Shown here: positions 1 through 10,460 of the stretch, piece after piece | Layout of the letters: every line of letters begins with the position of its first letter | How positions within the stretch are numbered: position 1 is the stretch's first letter | DNA from: Saccopteryx bilineata | Taxonomy: Eukaryota; Chordata; Mammalia; Chiroptera; Emballonuridae | Direction of reading: 5' to 3' | Length of the DNA: 64,000 nucleotides | Assembly: GCF_036850765.1 (NCBI RefSeq) | Contig: NC_089495.1 | Coordinates: 25,264,875-25,328,874, forward strand | The notes under the pieces: generated by a model | The model's input: the letters and a program-made list of their open reading frames with translations, nothing else | Database searches by the model: none | What the model was told of the DNA's origin: nothing | Program-made: the position numbers and the translations under genes

Positions 1-136
1 AAATAAAATATTTTAATCAGGCATTGTTCAACTAAGCCAGTTTTGTAAAGAATTCTTCTACATTGACCACTATGTTAAAACTAACCTAAGTCTCTAATCC
101 ATTGAAAGTGCAAAGAAAACCTTGCACATAACAAGA

Positions 137-435
137 TTTTTGTGACAGAGACAGAGAGAGACAGAGAGAGGGACAGACAGACAGGATTGAAGAGAGATGA
201 GAAGCATCAATTTTTCATTGCGGCTCCTTAGTTGTTCATTAATTGCTTTCTCATATGTGTCTTGACTGGGGGGCTACAACAGAGTGAGTGACCCCTTGCT
301 CGTGCCAGCGACCTTGGGCTCAAGCTGGTGAGCTTTGTTCAAACCAGATGAGCCCTCACTGAAGCGGACAACCTCGGGGTTTTGAAACTGGGTCCCCCGC
401 GTCCCAGTCCGATGGTCTATCTACCTGGTCAGGCT
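137..435 (-). mobile_element. SINE-B (bat tRNA-derived SINE), minus strand
   Basis: Read on the minus strand, it begins with an AGCCTGACCAGG-type head, has the CAGCTTGAGC body units and the CAAGGCACATATGAGAAAGC core, and ends in CTCTCTGTCTCTGTC. On the plus strand the order is reversed, from TTTTTGTGACAGAGACAGAG to CTGGTCAGGCT. It is diverged (for example GTCTATCTACCTGG in place of CTATCCACTGCGCC), so it is not among the youngest copies. No clear target-site duplication was found. Confidence 0.9.
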
Positions 436-1555
436 CAAAAAATCTTTTAGTGCACAGTTTGAGTAAAACATTAAATCAACATGCTATATAAGTCAGTAGA
501 ATATATAATTTGTCATTCTAGATAGAATAGTAATTTGCAGGACTGAGTGTTCAGAGATATATCTGCATGATTCTGTTTCACATGCTAGTATAATATAAGT
601 AATTGGAAGGGAGAGGAAAAGACTCTACTCTGACCACACAGGCCTTCCTTTCCCAAAAGTTTACCTAGTCTAGAAATACAGTCATCTTTATTGATTAAAA
701 AGATATTTATCAGATTGTCTATTTAATAGCAAAGCTTTTGTTTGTTGTTTAGCTTGATGAGTCTAAGACTGCCCCCAAATTTAGTTACCCAAAGATTAAA
801 AGAATATAACCATGTAGTTATTTAAGCTCTCCTGGTTAATGTACAAGCTCAGTAATAGGACAACCAGCTGGTCAATGGAAATTTATGCAACTTTCAACTT
901 CAGAGGAAAGACAGTTAGATTGGAAATGCTTAGAGAGTTTTGAAAATGTCCATGCAGTTGGGTATCACTGACATTGAGCTTATCACAGCTGTAACCGCTG
1001 CTGAACTCTGTGCTTGTCAGATTCAGAACTGATCTCCTTTTCTGCCTCTTCAGTGCCTAAAGGGCCAGCATTGTGTACAGCATCAGGGCAGCAGATACCA
1101 CATTGTTCCTGACATTGTCAATTACCCACATAAAATGCACCAGGTTGACAAGAAGATCTTGAAGTATGAATATCTCAGGCCTTCACATATGGTTAAATTT
1201 ATGAGGTCGGAACATCCCAGCTCCATGATGAGGTTATTGGTTCATTTTCCTTGTAAAATCAAAGTCCAAAGGGTTCAGATTTAAACGATTATAACTCTCC
1301 TGTTTGAAATCACGTCTCAACTACGTAAAATTATTGGGCTTGTCCACAATCACCAGCCAATAAGGTAAAGACTTGCAAAGATCCACTGGCAACCCTTTGG
1401 CTGTCATTTGGTCATGCCCCTACTCAGTCCTTAGAAAAATACAAAGGGTAGAAACCTGCTCTTTCTTGTTTGTATTCATATATCCACACTCCATTTTGAA
1501 GGCTGAGAAATATTGTGTAGTGTTCCCTAGAACCTGCGTGTGTCGTGGTACAAGC
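436..1555. other. Single-copy AT-rich stretch
   Basis: No recognisable repeat or gene. The only point of note is the exon-like open frame at 1033-1284, listed separately. The rest shows no coding bias, no CpG cluster and no tandem repeat. Confidence 0.6.
1033..1284 (+). other. Exon-like open frame of unknown origin
   Basis: An open frame of 83 codons runs from just after the stop at 1030-1032 to the stop at 1282-1284. Inside it, a pyrimidine tract (CTCCTTTTCTGCCTCTTCAG, ending at 1053) would make a good 3' splice site. The downstream 76 codons read as plausible protein, with stretches such as HKMHQVDKKILKYEYL. I do not recognise a family. There is no paired 5' splice site that I can rank above chance, and no neighbouring exon. 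It could be a last exon, a fragment of a retrocopy, or chance. Confidence 0.15.
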
Positions 1556-1557
1556 AA

Positions 1558-1751
1558 GATACGGTGCAAAGAACATGACTTCTGGAATGAACGCAGTGTA
1601 GGTTTGAGTCGTCTTTCTTATACTTGGGCAGTTGAGGCAACTTCACTTCCCTGAGCTTTGGATTTATTGTGTGGATTCAGTGGGATCATTGTTGTATGAG
1701 CAAGCTTTAGCAAGGTGCTTTGCCACATAGTAAGCACTCAATAATATTACG
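1558..1751 (+). mobile_element. MIR SINE, plus strand
   Basis: It follows the MIR order: ATGACTTCTGGAATGAACGC (the 'something omitted' part), then GTTTGAGTC, then TTGGGCAGTTGAGGCAACTTC, and the 3' part TTTGCCACATAGTAAGCACTC AATAAT. It is strongly diverged, as expected for this ancient family. Confidence 0.75.
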
Positions 1752-3435
1752 TGTTTGATGGTGGTAGATTTCTTAAGTAGGAAAGCCGATGTATGGCAGG
1801 GAGAAGGGGATAGGCTGTATTCCCAAGCTTTGCAACAGAGCTGGCTTTGTTCGGTCTTGGCCCGACCCTGGAGGACTCCCCGGGGAAAGCTAGTTGAGCA
1901 CATGTGCCATCAGAAGGCTGGGTTCCAGGCTCTGCTGCCAGGGTGGACTCCCCTTGTACTCACGCAGCAGCCCCAAAACACAGGAAGGCAAGCAGACTCA
2001 GAGTTGAGTGAGCCCAGTACAGCAGATGTTTCTTTTTCCCTGAGAAGAAAACAATTTTACAAATTCAGAAATGGAAATGATAGCTTGCCCCATCCAATTA
2101 GCAGGAGCTAATTGAGATTTCAAGGTCATTGTGCACCATGTCCTCCTCTTCACAGGCCCAGCGCTCTGGCTCCGCTCCCTCTCTGGTACGGTGGCTCAGC
2201 GCCCCTGTGCACGTGGCAAACAATCACAATTTCCATTTTCGGGTTTCATCTCCTGGTGATGTGCTGCAGTCCCCGTTTTTAGAAAAATCGATGCTTGGCA
2301 AACGATTAAAGATTTCACAGATTATGAAGGTCATGGCACAGTTTTCTCCTGCCTTGTGGCTTAATTTAATTAGATCTCCTGTAATAACTCAGCAGCAAAA
2401 TTGTGCTTCAGAATGGGCTCCAATTTGCCCATAGGCAACCTCCACAGCAGAGCTAATATGAGATATGCTGGATGACTCACCAGCTGATGGGAAAGCAGTG
2501 AAGCCTTTTTTTTCAGCAGGATCAGGCAAGGTGACTAAGAAAAGTTCCCTGGGAATAGACACCTGGTAACTCTGCACCCACAAGATCATTTAAAAATACT
2601 CTTACAGTGAGTAATTAGCAAAACCACTGTCTGACATTGAAGTTATTCTAGACCTTGAAGACCCTGATGGAGGTAGCTCAATCCAGTCAGCTGGGACTTT
2701 GATCAACTCTATTTGCCCCCAGCAGAGCAGCGCGGACCTCAGCAAGCAGGAAGCTTCTTTGGGGCATGAGGCCCAAGCAGACAAGTCAGGAGACCAAGGT
2801 GCTCTTTCTTATTCTGACAGATGCTGAGTGACCTCATGCTTTGCAAGATTTCAGATGTGCACAATTTCTGATATTGATTATCCTTGTTGGGGACACTTGC
2901 CTCACAGATGTTGTTTTTCAAACATGAAGCAAACCGAGGCCCTGAAGTCACAGGATGTTTTGGCGGCTCTGTTCAGGCTGGCTACAAAGGAATCCCTGTG
3001 GGGACGAAGCTTTTCTCTGGTTCCATTTCATTTGCTATCTTCAGAAGGAGACGATGGAGAGATAACCAGTTGGGTGGGTGCCATGAGATGGAGGTTTTCT
3101 TTTAAGATGAAAATGAGGAAAGCTTTAGACAAGTGACACATGACTTCCCAAGAGACTATATGTAACCAGTCCTTCCACTTACGAACCGGGTTTCAAGCTA
3201 AGACACCGTGCCAGAGGCAGCCTAGGAGACAAGGCTCATGGATGCGGTCAGTTGGTCCAGCCGTGTCTCCCAGCAGGTTTGGAGAGAGAGCCACCCTGTT
3301 CTTGCTCACAACCTTAGCACACTGCCTGCCCACTACACGTTTGAGGATCAATCTTCAACACATCTTGTCATCCCTTCCAGAATTGATCCTCCAAAAGAGA
3401 TGCATTCAAACCTCATTCATATACACAAAGCTCTG
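1752..3435. other. Single-copy stretch with chance open frames
   Basis: Several open frames of 60-118 codons occur on both strands, for example at 1755-2111 and 2828-3136. They overlap one another, lack recognisable domains and have no supporting splice structure. I see no repeat family in this part. Confidence 0.55.
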
Positions 3436-3439
3436 TCTT

Positions 3440-3530
3440 CCATTGAACAAACACTTACTGAGTATATGTAATATGCATGAGCCGGGGTAAGAGCTGGTGA
3501 TGCAGAGAAGTACAAAGTACATTTTATTTG
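3440..3530 (-). mobile_element. L2 3'-end fragment, minus strand
   Basis: CCATTGAACAAACACTTACTG AGTATATG, followed by GATGCAGAGAAGTACAAAGT, matches the reverse complement of the L2 3' end (on that strand, AACAAATATTTATTGAGCAC and then GATACAGAGATGAACAAGAC). Divergence is high. Confidence 0.5.
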
Positions 3531-3654
3531 AATACACCTCATTTTTCCGAGAAAGCACATTCTGGTTCTGGACACTAATACATAAACAACTGTAACGTGA
3601 CTGCTTGAGGAGGTCATGCTTCTGTGACAAGGGAGGACTTGGGATCTTCCGTCA

Positions 3655-3830
3655 TATGTTCGCTGCCAACTCTGCCACAAAGGTGCTATGTGAACTTTGG
3701 CATAACGCTGAGCCTCCTGGAGCCCCGTTTATTTACCTATAAGAGTTGAATACTCTTAAAAGGATATTGTTGGGGTAACTAATATATGTATAATAGCATC
3801 CAAATATTCACCTGGCACAGAGGAGCAGCT
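3655..3830 (+). mobile_element. MIR SINE fragment, plus strand
   Basis: The core and 3' half of MIR are readable: AACTCTGCCACAAAGGTGC, a CTGAGCCTCC...TTTACCTATAAGA segment (the 'cctcagtttcctcatctgta' region), and a CACCTGGCACAGA end. Confidence 0.7.
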
Positions 3831-4585
3831 CGGCCATCGTTGTAATGGGAACTTGAAGGTGTTGTGATGATGATGTCACAAAGTGCTACGAGAGCACAGA
3901 AAAGAGAACTAACTACTCTCCAGGGACTGTCATTTACAAGGTTTTAGCACGGTTTTTGCTCCCTCAACAGAGAACTGGGTAAGGATTGCTGCAAATTAAT
4001 TTTCATGAGATGCCCAGAGAAATAAAGGAGTAGGATCTTGTCAAATTTGTGAGGAGGATGAAAATGGTAGATAGAGATGGATGTGGATTCAAATATAAGG
4101 TTACCTGGGACTAAATTTTGGAATAAAGTCATTGTGCAAGCACTGGGGGCAATTAAGGAAGTGACAAGTTCAGAAATAGGATTTATAAAATCAATTCTGG
4201 AGACCAGACACGAGGGCAGTGAAGTAGAGAGACAGACAGGCAGAGAGAGAGAATTTGGGACGTAAAGGTAATGTTATAGGTGAGTGATGATGATCAGGAC
4301 CTAATCTGATTAGTGGCAAGGAAGATGGAGACTAGGAGATGGAGTGGAGTGGAGGGATATTTATGAGGTGGAGGGAAAAAGACTTGATGACCAAACAGAC
4401 GTGGGGTGGGAGGTGGGAGAGAATCCAAGGATGTCACTGAGTTTGGGCTTTGGAAAGGTTGCCAACATCTGTTCTGAGAAGTTTGATGAAGCACTCTTTG
4501 TACACTAATAAGTCCAAGAGGCAGGGTCTGAGACAAGTCTAGCACTCTATTCATCAGTGTAGTCAGATCCTGATTGTAGCTGTGG
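3831..4585. other. Mostly single-copy, possible old repeat at 4040-4450
   Basis: The stretch 4040-4450 (GATGTGGATTCAAATATAAGG, GGATTTATAAAATC, GGATATTTATGAGGTGGAGG, CAAGGATGTCACTGAGTTTGG) resembles a common old mammalian interspersed repeat with GGAT-GACTC-type wording. I could not assign it to a named family. The rest is unremarkable. Confidence 0.4.
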
Positions 4586-4589
4586 ACCG

Positions 4590-4812
4590 TGAGTACTGTG
4601 CTATGTGCTAGTAGTTGCATGGATAACCTCACTTAATCTTCCCAACAATACTATGAGCTGCTATTATCATTCTCACACTACAGATGAGAAAACAGAAGCT
4701 CAGCTATGTTAAGAATCATGTGTAAAGCCATACCACCAGCAAATGCTGGAGCTGGAAATGAACATTTGTATTATGCCAAAAACCCCTGCTTTTAACCACT
4801 TCCCTCTATCTG
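4590..4812 (-). mobile_element. MIR SINE, minus strand (near full length)
   Basis: The reverse-complement MIR order is clear: TACTGTGCTATGTGCTAG, then AACCTCACTTAATCTTCCC, then TCACACTACAGATGAGAAAAC, then AGCAAATGCTGGAGCTGG, then CCCCTGCTTTTAACCACT. Its 5'-proximal half (4715-4812) is also present in the second copy of a local duplication at 6493-6662. Confidence 0.88.
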
Positions 4813-4886
4813 CTCTTCATGTATAGATGCCCACCCCTAGGATTCACATTGGAAAGCCATTGTAGAGCATCACCCTCCTTAAATTA
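4715..4886 (+). repeat. Local direct duplication, copy 1 (probable parent)
   Basis: About 172 bp, from ATCATGTGTAAAGCCATACC to CACCCTCCTTAAATTA, recurs at 6493-6662 in the same orientation with only about six differences. Half of it is MIR and half is unique flank. In copy 1 the MIR continues upstream without a break to about 4590, so copy 1 is the source and copy 2 the derivative. Confidence 0.92.
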
Positions 4887-4987
4887 AGACAATCTCTCTC
4901 CATAGTAATAGATTGTTTTCCTTGGTTTCACATGTGAAAGAAAATTCTGACTGAAACTAGGTTGCCTTCTTCTTTCAGTTACTTATT

Positions 4988-5404
4988 ATAGAAGTGACAT
5001 TTGGCCTTGGCCAGTTAGGTCAGCTAACTGTTGTGTTGGCCCAGTGTGTTGAAGTCCTGGTTTGATTCCTGGTCAGGACACACAGGAGAAGCAACCATCT
5101 GCTTCTCTACCCTTTCCCCTCTCTCTTCTTTCTCTCTCTCTCTTCCCCTTTGGCAGCCATGGCTTGCATGATTTGAGCAAGTTGGCCCCAGGTGCTGAGG
5201 ATGACTTCATGGCCTTGCCTCAGATGCTAAAATAGCTTGGTTGCCCAGGGCACCAGATAAGCACAGCATTACCCTGTAGGGGGATTTCCAGGCGGAACCT
5301 GGTTTGGGTACATGAGGGAGTCTGTCTGTTTGCCTCCTTGCCTCTCACTTAATAATAATTAATAATAATAATTAATAATAATAATAATAATAGAAGTAAC
5401 ATTT
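4988..5404 (+). mobile_element. SINE-A, diverged copy with target-site duplication
   Basis: The body at 5003-5389 starts GGCCTTGGCCAGTTAGGTCAG and contains CACACAGGAGAAGCAACCATC, the CAGCCATGGCTTGCATGATTT segment and a GGGAGTCTGTCTGTTTGCC end. The tail has become (AAT)n. Direct repeats of ATAGAAGTGACATTT (4988-5002) and ATAGAAGTAACATTT (5390-5404) flank it. The many differences from other SINE-A copies make it an older insertion. Confidence 0.9.
5346..5391 (+). repeat. (AAT)n microsatellite in SINE tail
   Basis: AATAATAATT units repeated about fifteen times with two ATT interruptions. It is the A-rich tail of the preceding SINE-A that has turned into a trinucleotide repeat. Confidence 0.9.
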
Positions 5405-5448
5405 GACTAAGCCAGACATGAAACTCACACCCTTCCCATATCCATATT

Positions 5449-5495
5449 CATTTATTTATTCATTCATTCATTCATTCATTCATTCATTCATTCAT
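5449..5495 (+). repeat. (ATTC)n microsatellite
   Basis: About eleven tandem ATTC units, starting TTTATTTATTCATTCATTC. L2 3' ends carry a (TGAA)n tail, so this may be an L2 tail on the minus strand, but the adjacent L2 sequence is not convincing. Confidence 0.9.
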
Positions 5496-6492
5496 CACGC
5501 ACTCACCCACCACCTATTGGCAGCATCCTACCAATGCTCTTTGCTCTCCAGTCCTGTGTCAGTTGTTCAAAGGTGTCTGGGATGTTTCTGGGAACCTCTC
5601 CTGCTACTATTATTCCTCTTACCACCTTCTACGGAAAAAGTATTATCCCTTTGGCATTCTTTTCTTAGAGGAATAAATGTGTCTCTCTCATTTCTGGCAT
5701 TACTGAAAATGCTGCAGATCATTTTTAACTTAACATTTGAGGACTTATGTTGGGATCTGCCTCATCAGTCTTTCAGAAAATTAAGGTTATAGTCTCAACT
5801 ATATAGTCTTTATAGAGAATGGCAAACCTTCCATGCCAGGGAGGGCTAGGCTGGCCTACCAGGGGTTAGTGCACCTCAGGTGTGACTGTTCCTTTATGGA
5901 AGATAGTAGTTTGCAGAAAGAGTGCTGTTGGACAGTTATGGTCACCCAGATGTTCCTGCCTGCTTTAAAAATGACCTATTTGTGCTTGTTTTGAAAATGA
6001 GGCAGTCTGATTTCAATGGGAGTGTAGCATAGAAAGCACATTGTGTGGCTATCAAAATGTAGTTAGTACTACTTGTAATGGGGTGAGCCGGATGACTGAA
6101 TGAAAACCCCAGACCTCAAGGTTGTGGAACAGAGGGGCAACTTGATAGCCTTCTCTAGAAACAGTGCACCTTCTTGTGGAAGGATTGGGTCACTGCTTTT
6201 GCTTTAGCCTCCAGATGATCAACCACAGCATGCCCCACGTCATATTAGACTGACTTGCATGGCTGACTTCCAACTAGTTTCAAGCTATTAGGGATTAAGT
6301 TGGATTCACCTTTAGCCCTAACACTTAGCTCAGCACCTGGAACTTACAAGGTTCTTGATTAATATTGGTCAGTTACTCACTGCTTTTAAGCATAACCATA
6401 GACAGGTACACTTTCTTAACGGAGAAATAAATTTAATTCATTCAAGATTCTTTTCTGTACTGGTCTTGCCCAAGATGAATAGCAATATATAT
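5496..6492. other. Single-copy stretch
   Basis: No clear gene or repeat. A short stretch near 6290-6380 (CCTAACACTTAGCTCAGCACCTGG, TTCTTGATTAATATTGGTC) may be a worn MIR or L2 3' end on the plus strand. Confidence 0.5.
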
Positions 6493-6662
6493 ATCATGTG
6501 TAAAGCCATACCACCAGCAAATGCTGGAGCTGGAAATCAACATTTGTATTATGCCAAAACCCCTGATTTTAACCACTTCCCTCTATCTGCTCCTCATATA
6601 TAGATGCCCACCCCTAGGATTCACATTGGAAAGCCATTGTAGAGCATCACCCCCTTAAATTA
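6493..6662 (+). repeat. Local direct duplication, copy 2 (derivative)
   Basis: This is the 170-bp partner of 4715-4886, about 96% identical by eye. The upstream MIR half is missing. The left break lies in ATATATAT and the right break runs directly into a long TA-rich tract, so both breakpoints are in TA repeats. Confidence 0.92.
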
Positions 6663-6758
6663 TATACTATATATATATAGTATATATAGTATGTGGTACT
6701 ATATATATATATGTATATATATATATACATTGTACTATATATATATACACATATGCAT
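6663..6758 (+). repeat. TA-rich, self-complementary tract
   Basis: Alternating TATATA blocks are broken by TAGTATGTGGTAC, CATTGTAC and CACATATGCATGC. The tract is largely self-complementary and could extrude as a cruciform. It borders duplication copy 2. Confidence 0.9.
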
Positions 6759-8180
6759 GCTAGGGGAGGGCAGGAGAGTGGATAGTTTCATAAATGATTA
6801 ATTTATTGTGTTATTTTACTGTGCGTATGCTACATGCCATTAAGTCAGCCCTGACTCCTGGGGACCCGATGTCTGAGTGATATCCACAATGTGCTATCCT
6901 CAGCAGCCCTGCTCACATCCTGTGGACTCATGCCTATTGTTCTTTTATTGTGTCTCTAATATATCATAAAAGAAGAAAAATTCTCAGTAAAGAGAAAATA
7001 GAAGGAGGAATCTGTGGTGCCTTCAATTAATATAATGGGTATCTCAATTTAGCAAAAGAGAGAGTCAGTCATGCCTGGGCCTGTCTATTGAATTGGTGGT
7101 AGCAGCTGCCAGAAGCTTGTTTGCATATGGATTGAGAGTCCTCTTGGGAGACTTCTCATTCTGAAGAAAGAAGTTGCCTGGCAACAAGAGTTTGACCCAT
7201 GGAGACAGCTTTAACCAACTGAAGAGCAAGGAAGCCTGAGTACCGTGTGGTGTCTGTCATCTAGCTCTTTCTCTCAGCTGGATGACATGAATAGATGCCT
7301 AAGTGCTGCGGGGAGTGAGGAATCTAAATGCACAAAGGTGGGGGGAAAACGAACCTGCTTTATCCTTTGAAAACACTGGAGTACAATTCAGGGCCTCTGG
7401 ATCCATCTGATAGACTAAAACCTAAAAGGAAGAGAAATAATTTTCCCTTTCTCATTAAAAATATTGATATGGGAATGCCACCCAAGTATTCATTACAATG
7501 CATGGCAGAGAGCAGCAGTACCAGGGGAAAACTCTGATGTCCAGTGATGCGTGAAGAATCCACGCCTGTAGGACGTGGTACTATCCAGATGATACTCATT
7601 GAGATATGTCTGCACCTGAAATGTAGCAGCAGAGGGGCAAAGTGGTCCTCAGCAGACGTCTGATGGGAAAGTGTTGTGTCCAGGGAAACAGTGGTACCAA
7701 GGCTAAACGCTGACATCAGTGAGGAAGCTATCAAAGGATTCTAGAATACTAGCACCAGCGTAACTGAAAGAACAACTGCTCCCGGCCTTAACGAGATCAT
7801 GACTCTCCAGCCCAGAATGTTAGAGCCTCAGTAGCCCACAGCTGTGCTTGAAAAGTCATCGCTGCTCAGCTTTTCTTTTCTAAATTGAATTTTTATACAA
7901 TGTGATGCTCTTTTAGAGTATATGAATCCTTTCCCAATCTGAGGAATCCTGAATTAATTCAAATATTTAGTTTACATTTATGTTTTCCCATAATTTAGCC
8001 CCATGGGGAATTGTTAGCATATAAGAATACAAAGACTGCAGCAAGATAAACAAATTAAGAACAAGCAAAACAATTAAAACATATTTCTTCCTCCTCTATT
8101 TAAATTTTAAATTGGGATTTCAGCTATGGCCATAGTGTAGATTTATGCACATTATTGTTTCCATAGCTTCCAAGCCCTTT
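6759..8180. other. Single-copy stretch; possible old SINE at 6838-6960
   Basis: The part 6838-6960 (GTCAGCCCTGACTCCTGGGG, ACCCGATGTCTGAGTGATAT, CAGCAGCCCTGCTCACATCC) resembles an old interspersed repeat that I cannot name. The rest has no recognisable repeat; it carries the RFX-type motif at 7173-7185 and chance open frames (for example minus strand 7360-7734). Confidence 0.4.
7173..7185. promoter_or_regulatory. Palindromic X-box (RFX-type) motif
   Basis: GTTGCCTGGCAAC has perfect six-base inverted arms (GTTGCC/GGCAAC) around one base. It matches the RFX X-box pattern GTNRCC(0-3N)RGYAAC. It lies in single-copy DNA. The motif is seen directly; that it is bound or functional is inference. Confidence 0.45.
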
Positions 8181-8184
8181 TGTT

Positions 8185-8325
8185 ATTCAGTATAGTGTAT
8201 ATCCTCACCCCCCTACTATCCTTGAGAGAAAAGCATTATGACCTTAATTTAGAAGACAGATATGCCAATGCTCAGAGAGAGCAAATGACTTCTCTAAGAT
8301 GTACCAAGAATCATTATCTTTCCGA
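8185..8325 (-). mobile_element. MIR fragment, minus strand
   Basis: TTTAGAAGACAGATATGCCAATGC TCAGAGAGAGCAAATGACTT CTCTAAG follows the reverse-complement MIR core (ACAGATGAGGAAACTGAGGC, TTAAGTAACTTGCCCAAGG). It is worn. Confidence 0.6.
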
Positions 8326-8694
8326 ATTGCTTTTTTCCCCCTTCTTTTACCTGATTGATTAACACCGAGAAAGTGGTTCTATGTAGCACTGAAATGCATC
8401 TCTTATACCCAATATGGCCAATAAGTGCACAACCTACCCTATATAAGTGAGACTTCTCTGCCATGGCCCAAACATACACTGATAAACATCCAAAGCAAGT
8501 ATCAGTAAGTGGCACATTTATTGTAGAAGCTTATCAACTAAGGAGAAATTAATAATAATATTAAAGTCAACAAAAGTAATATTTACAGCTAATTTGTATT
8601 TAATATTTTAAAATAGTTTTCAAAATTTATGTAATGGGAGACATTATTTTTTAAAAAGGAAACCATTCTACTTATAAGATGAGTAAGTTCTGGA
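8326..8694. other. Single-copy AT-rich stretch
   Basis: Nothing recognisable apart from a TATATAAG element near 8440 with no supporting gene. Confidence 0.5.
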
Positions 8695-9275
8695 AATTTA
8701 GTGTACAACATGGTTACAGCTAACACTATTGCATTAAATACTTGAAATTTACTAAGAAAATAAATCGTAAATGTTCTCACCATATGCACACAAGACATGG
8801 TAACTGTGAAGTGATGGATAGATTAAGCTTACTGTGGCAATCATTTCGCAATATATACATGTATGTATCAGATCATTATGTTGAATACCTTCAACTTATA
8901 CAATTTTTTTTTTTTACAGGGACAGAGAGAGAGTCAGAGAGAGGGATAGATAGGAACAGACAGACAGGAACGGAGAAAGATGAGAAGCATCAATCATCAG
9001 TTTCTCGTTGCGACACCTTAGTTGTTCATTGATTGCTTTTTCATATGTGCCTTGACCGTGGGCCTTCAGCAGACCGAGTGATCCCTTGCTCAGGGACCTT
9101 AGGTTTGAGCTGGTGAGCTTTTTTTTTTTTCTCAATCCAGATGAGCTCATGCTCAAGCTGGCGACCTCGGGGTCTTGAACCTGGGTCTTCCGCATCCCAG
9201 TCAGACGCTCTATCCACTGCGCCACTGCCTAGTCAGGCTATAGAATGTTTTATGCCAATTATATCTCAAATAGAG
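8695..9275 (+). mobile_element. L1 3'-UTR end, interrupted by SINE-B
   Basis: AACATGGTTACAGCTAACAC, GTAACTGTGAAGTGATGG, ACTGTGGCAATCATTTCGC, AATATATACATGTATGTATC and ATCATTATGTTGAATACC follow the 3' end of middle-aged placental L1. After the SINE-B it resumes as TTATGCCAATTATATCTCAA. Removing the SINE restores the known order. Confidence 0.82.
8904..9239 (-). mobile_element. SINE-B inserted in an L1 3' end, minus strand
   Basis: On the plus strand it runs from a T tract and ACAGGGACAGAGAGAGAGTC to CACTGCGCCACTGCCTAGTC AGGCT. Its neighbours ATACAAT and ATAGAAT are a short imperfect target duplication. A run of about 13 T at 9119-9132 expands the usual CTTTTTGCTC segment inside the body. Confidence 0.93.
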
Positions 9276-9343
9276 CTGAGAAAAAAAATGACCGTCAGAC
9301 CATGGCTTCAAAACTGCTTAGAAGAATCACAACAGATATGTGA

Positions 9344-9752
9344 CTTGCTTTGAATTTATTTTGTGTGTGTATTTTTCTGAAGTTGGAAACGGGGGGGGGG
9401 GGTAGAGGAGTCAGACAGACTCCCGCATGCGCCAGACCAGGATCCACCCAGCACGCCCACCAGGGAGCGATGCTCTTCCCATCTGGGGCGTTGCTCTGTC
9501 ACAACCAGAGCCATTCTAGTGCCTGAGGCAGAGGCCATGGAGCCATCTTCAGCGCCCGGACCATCTTTGCTCCAATGGAGCCTTGGCTGCGGGAGGGGAA
9601 GAGAGAGACAGAGAGGAAGGAGAGGGGGAGGGGTGGAGAAGCAGATGGGCGCTTCTCCTGTGTGCCCTGGCTGGGAATCGAACCCAGGACTCCTACACGC
9701 CAGGCCGACGCTCTAACACTGAGCCAGCCGGCCAGGGCCTTGCTTTGAATTT
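9344..9752 (-). mobile_element. SINE-A, minus strand, with perfect target-site duplication
   Basis: The body at about 9358-9738 is a near-consensus SINE-A. On the plus strand it runs from GTATTTTTCTGAAGTTGGAAAC through CCATTCTAGTGCCTGAGGCA and TCGAACCCAGGACTCC to GCCGGCCAGGGC. CTTGCTTTGAATTT is repeated exactly at 9344-9357 and 9739-9752. The tail side holds a run of 12 G (9391-9402) where other copies have four or five. Confidence 0.96.
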
Positions 9753-10460
9753 TCTTGTGATACCAATCCAGCCATGGAGGTAGAGAAAAGAAAAGAAAAA
9801 GCAACAATTTGGTGAAGTTTTGGCATATGGGAAAGTTAACTTCAAGACTTCAAAATCCCTTTTACCAACAGAACATAACTCCCCCCCACCCCCGCCCCCT
9901 GAGCCCTGTTCCCTGTCTAGACACATATGGAGATTCTGCTCCGGAAAGAGTTTAAACAACCTTCCTTCCAGGGTTTTTGTTTTTGTTTTTGTTTTGGCTA
10001 GGGGAGGAGCAAGGAAACAAGGATGTGATCAATCAAAAGATTTTTAGCAGCAAGGTCAAATGAAGGGGGATGTTGTGGGACCTGGAACAATACAGAGAGC
10101 CCCCTAGATCATACCATCTTGTAGTTGTCCATCTTCCGTACCTTTAAAGAAGTTCATGGGAAAACTCAACCCGCCCCCGGTGACGGAGTGTTAGCAGAGG
10201 AACTCAGCAACGCTATCAGGAAGAGCGCTCAGAGCAGGCTTTCGCGGGGTTCATTTCACTGTGAATGAAGGTGCAACTGGAGTGGCTCCTGGGTCTTTGT
10301 GTGATTTGCACAGTGGCCCGGTGGCTGATGGAAATGCACACAGGGCACTATGGATGGCTTTTTTGACAAGTGGGAGCGATGTTCACAGTATTCCCCTCTC
10401 CCTGCTTACAAGAATCCTCTCAGGGGCCTTCTTTGTCACCTGTGACATAAAAAGCATTCT
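9753..10460. other. Single-copy stretch, partly CpG-containing
   Basis: It contains a T/TG-rich segment at 9973-9996 and a unique part at 10050-10450 with several CpGs (CCGCCCCCGGTGACGGAGTG, GCTTTCGCGGGGTTC). I could not place it in a repeat family. Together with 10706-11080 it could be an unrecognised LTR split by the SINE-B between them. Confidence 0.4.

Noticed and set aside
8436..8446. TATATAAG as a promoter
   Set aside because: Isolated TATA-like word in AT-rich DNA, with no other promoter motif and no downstream frame.
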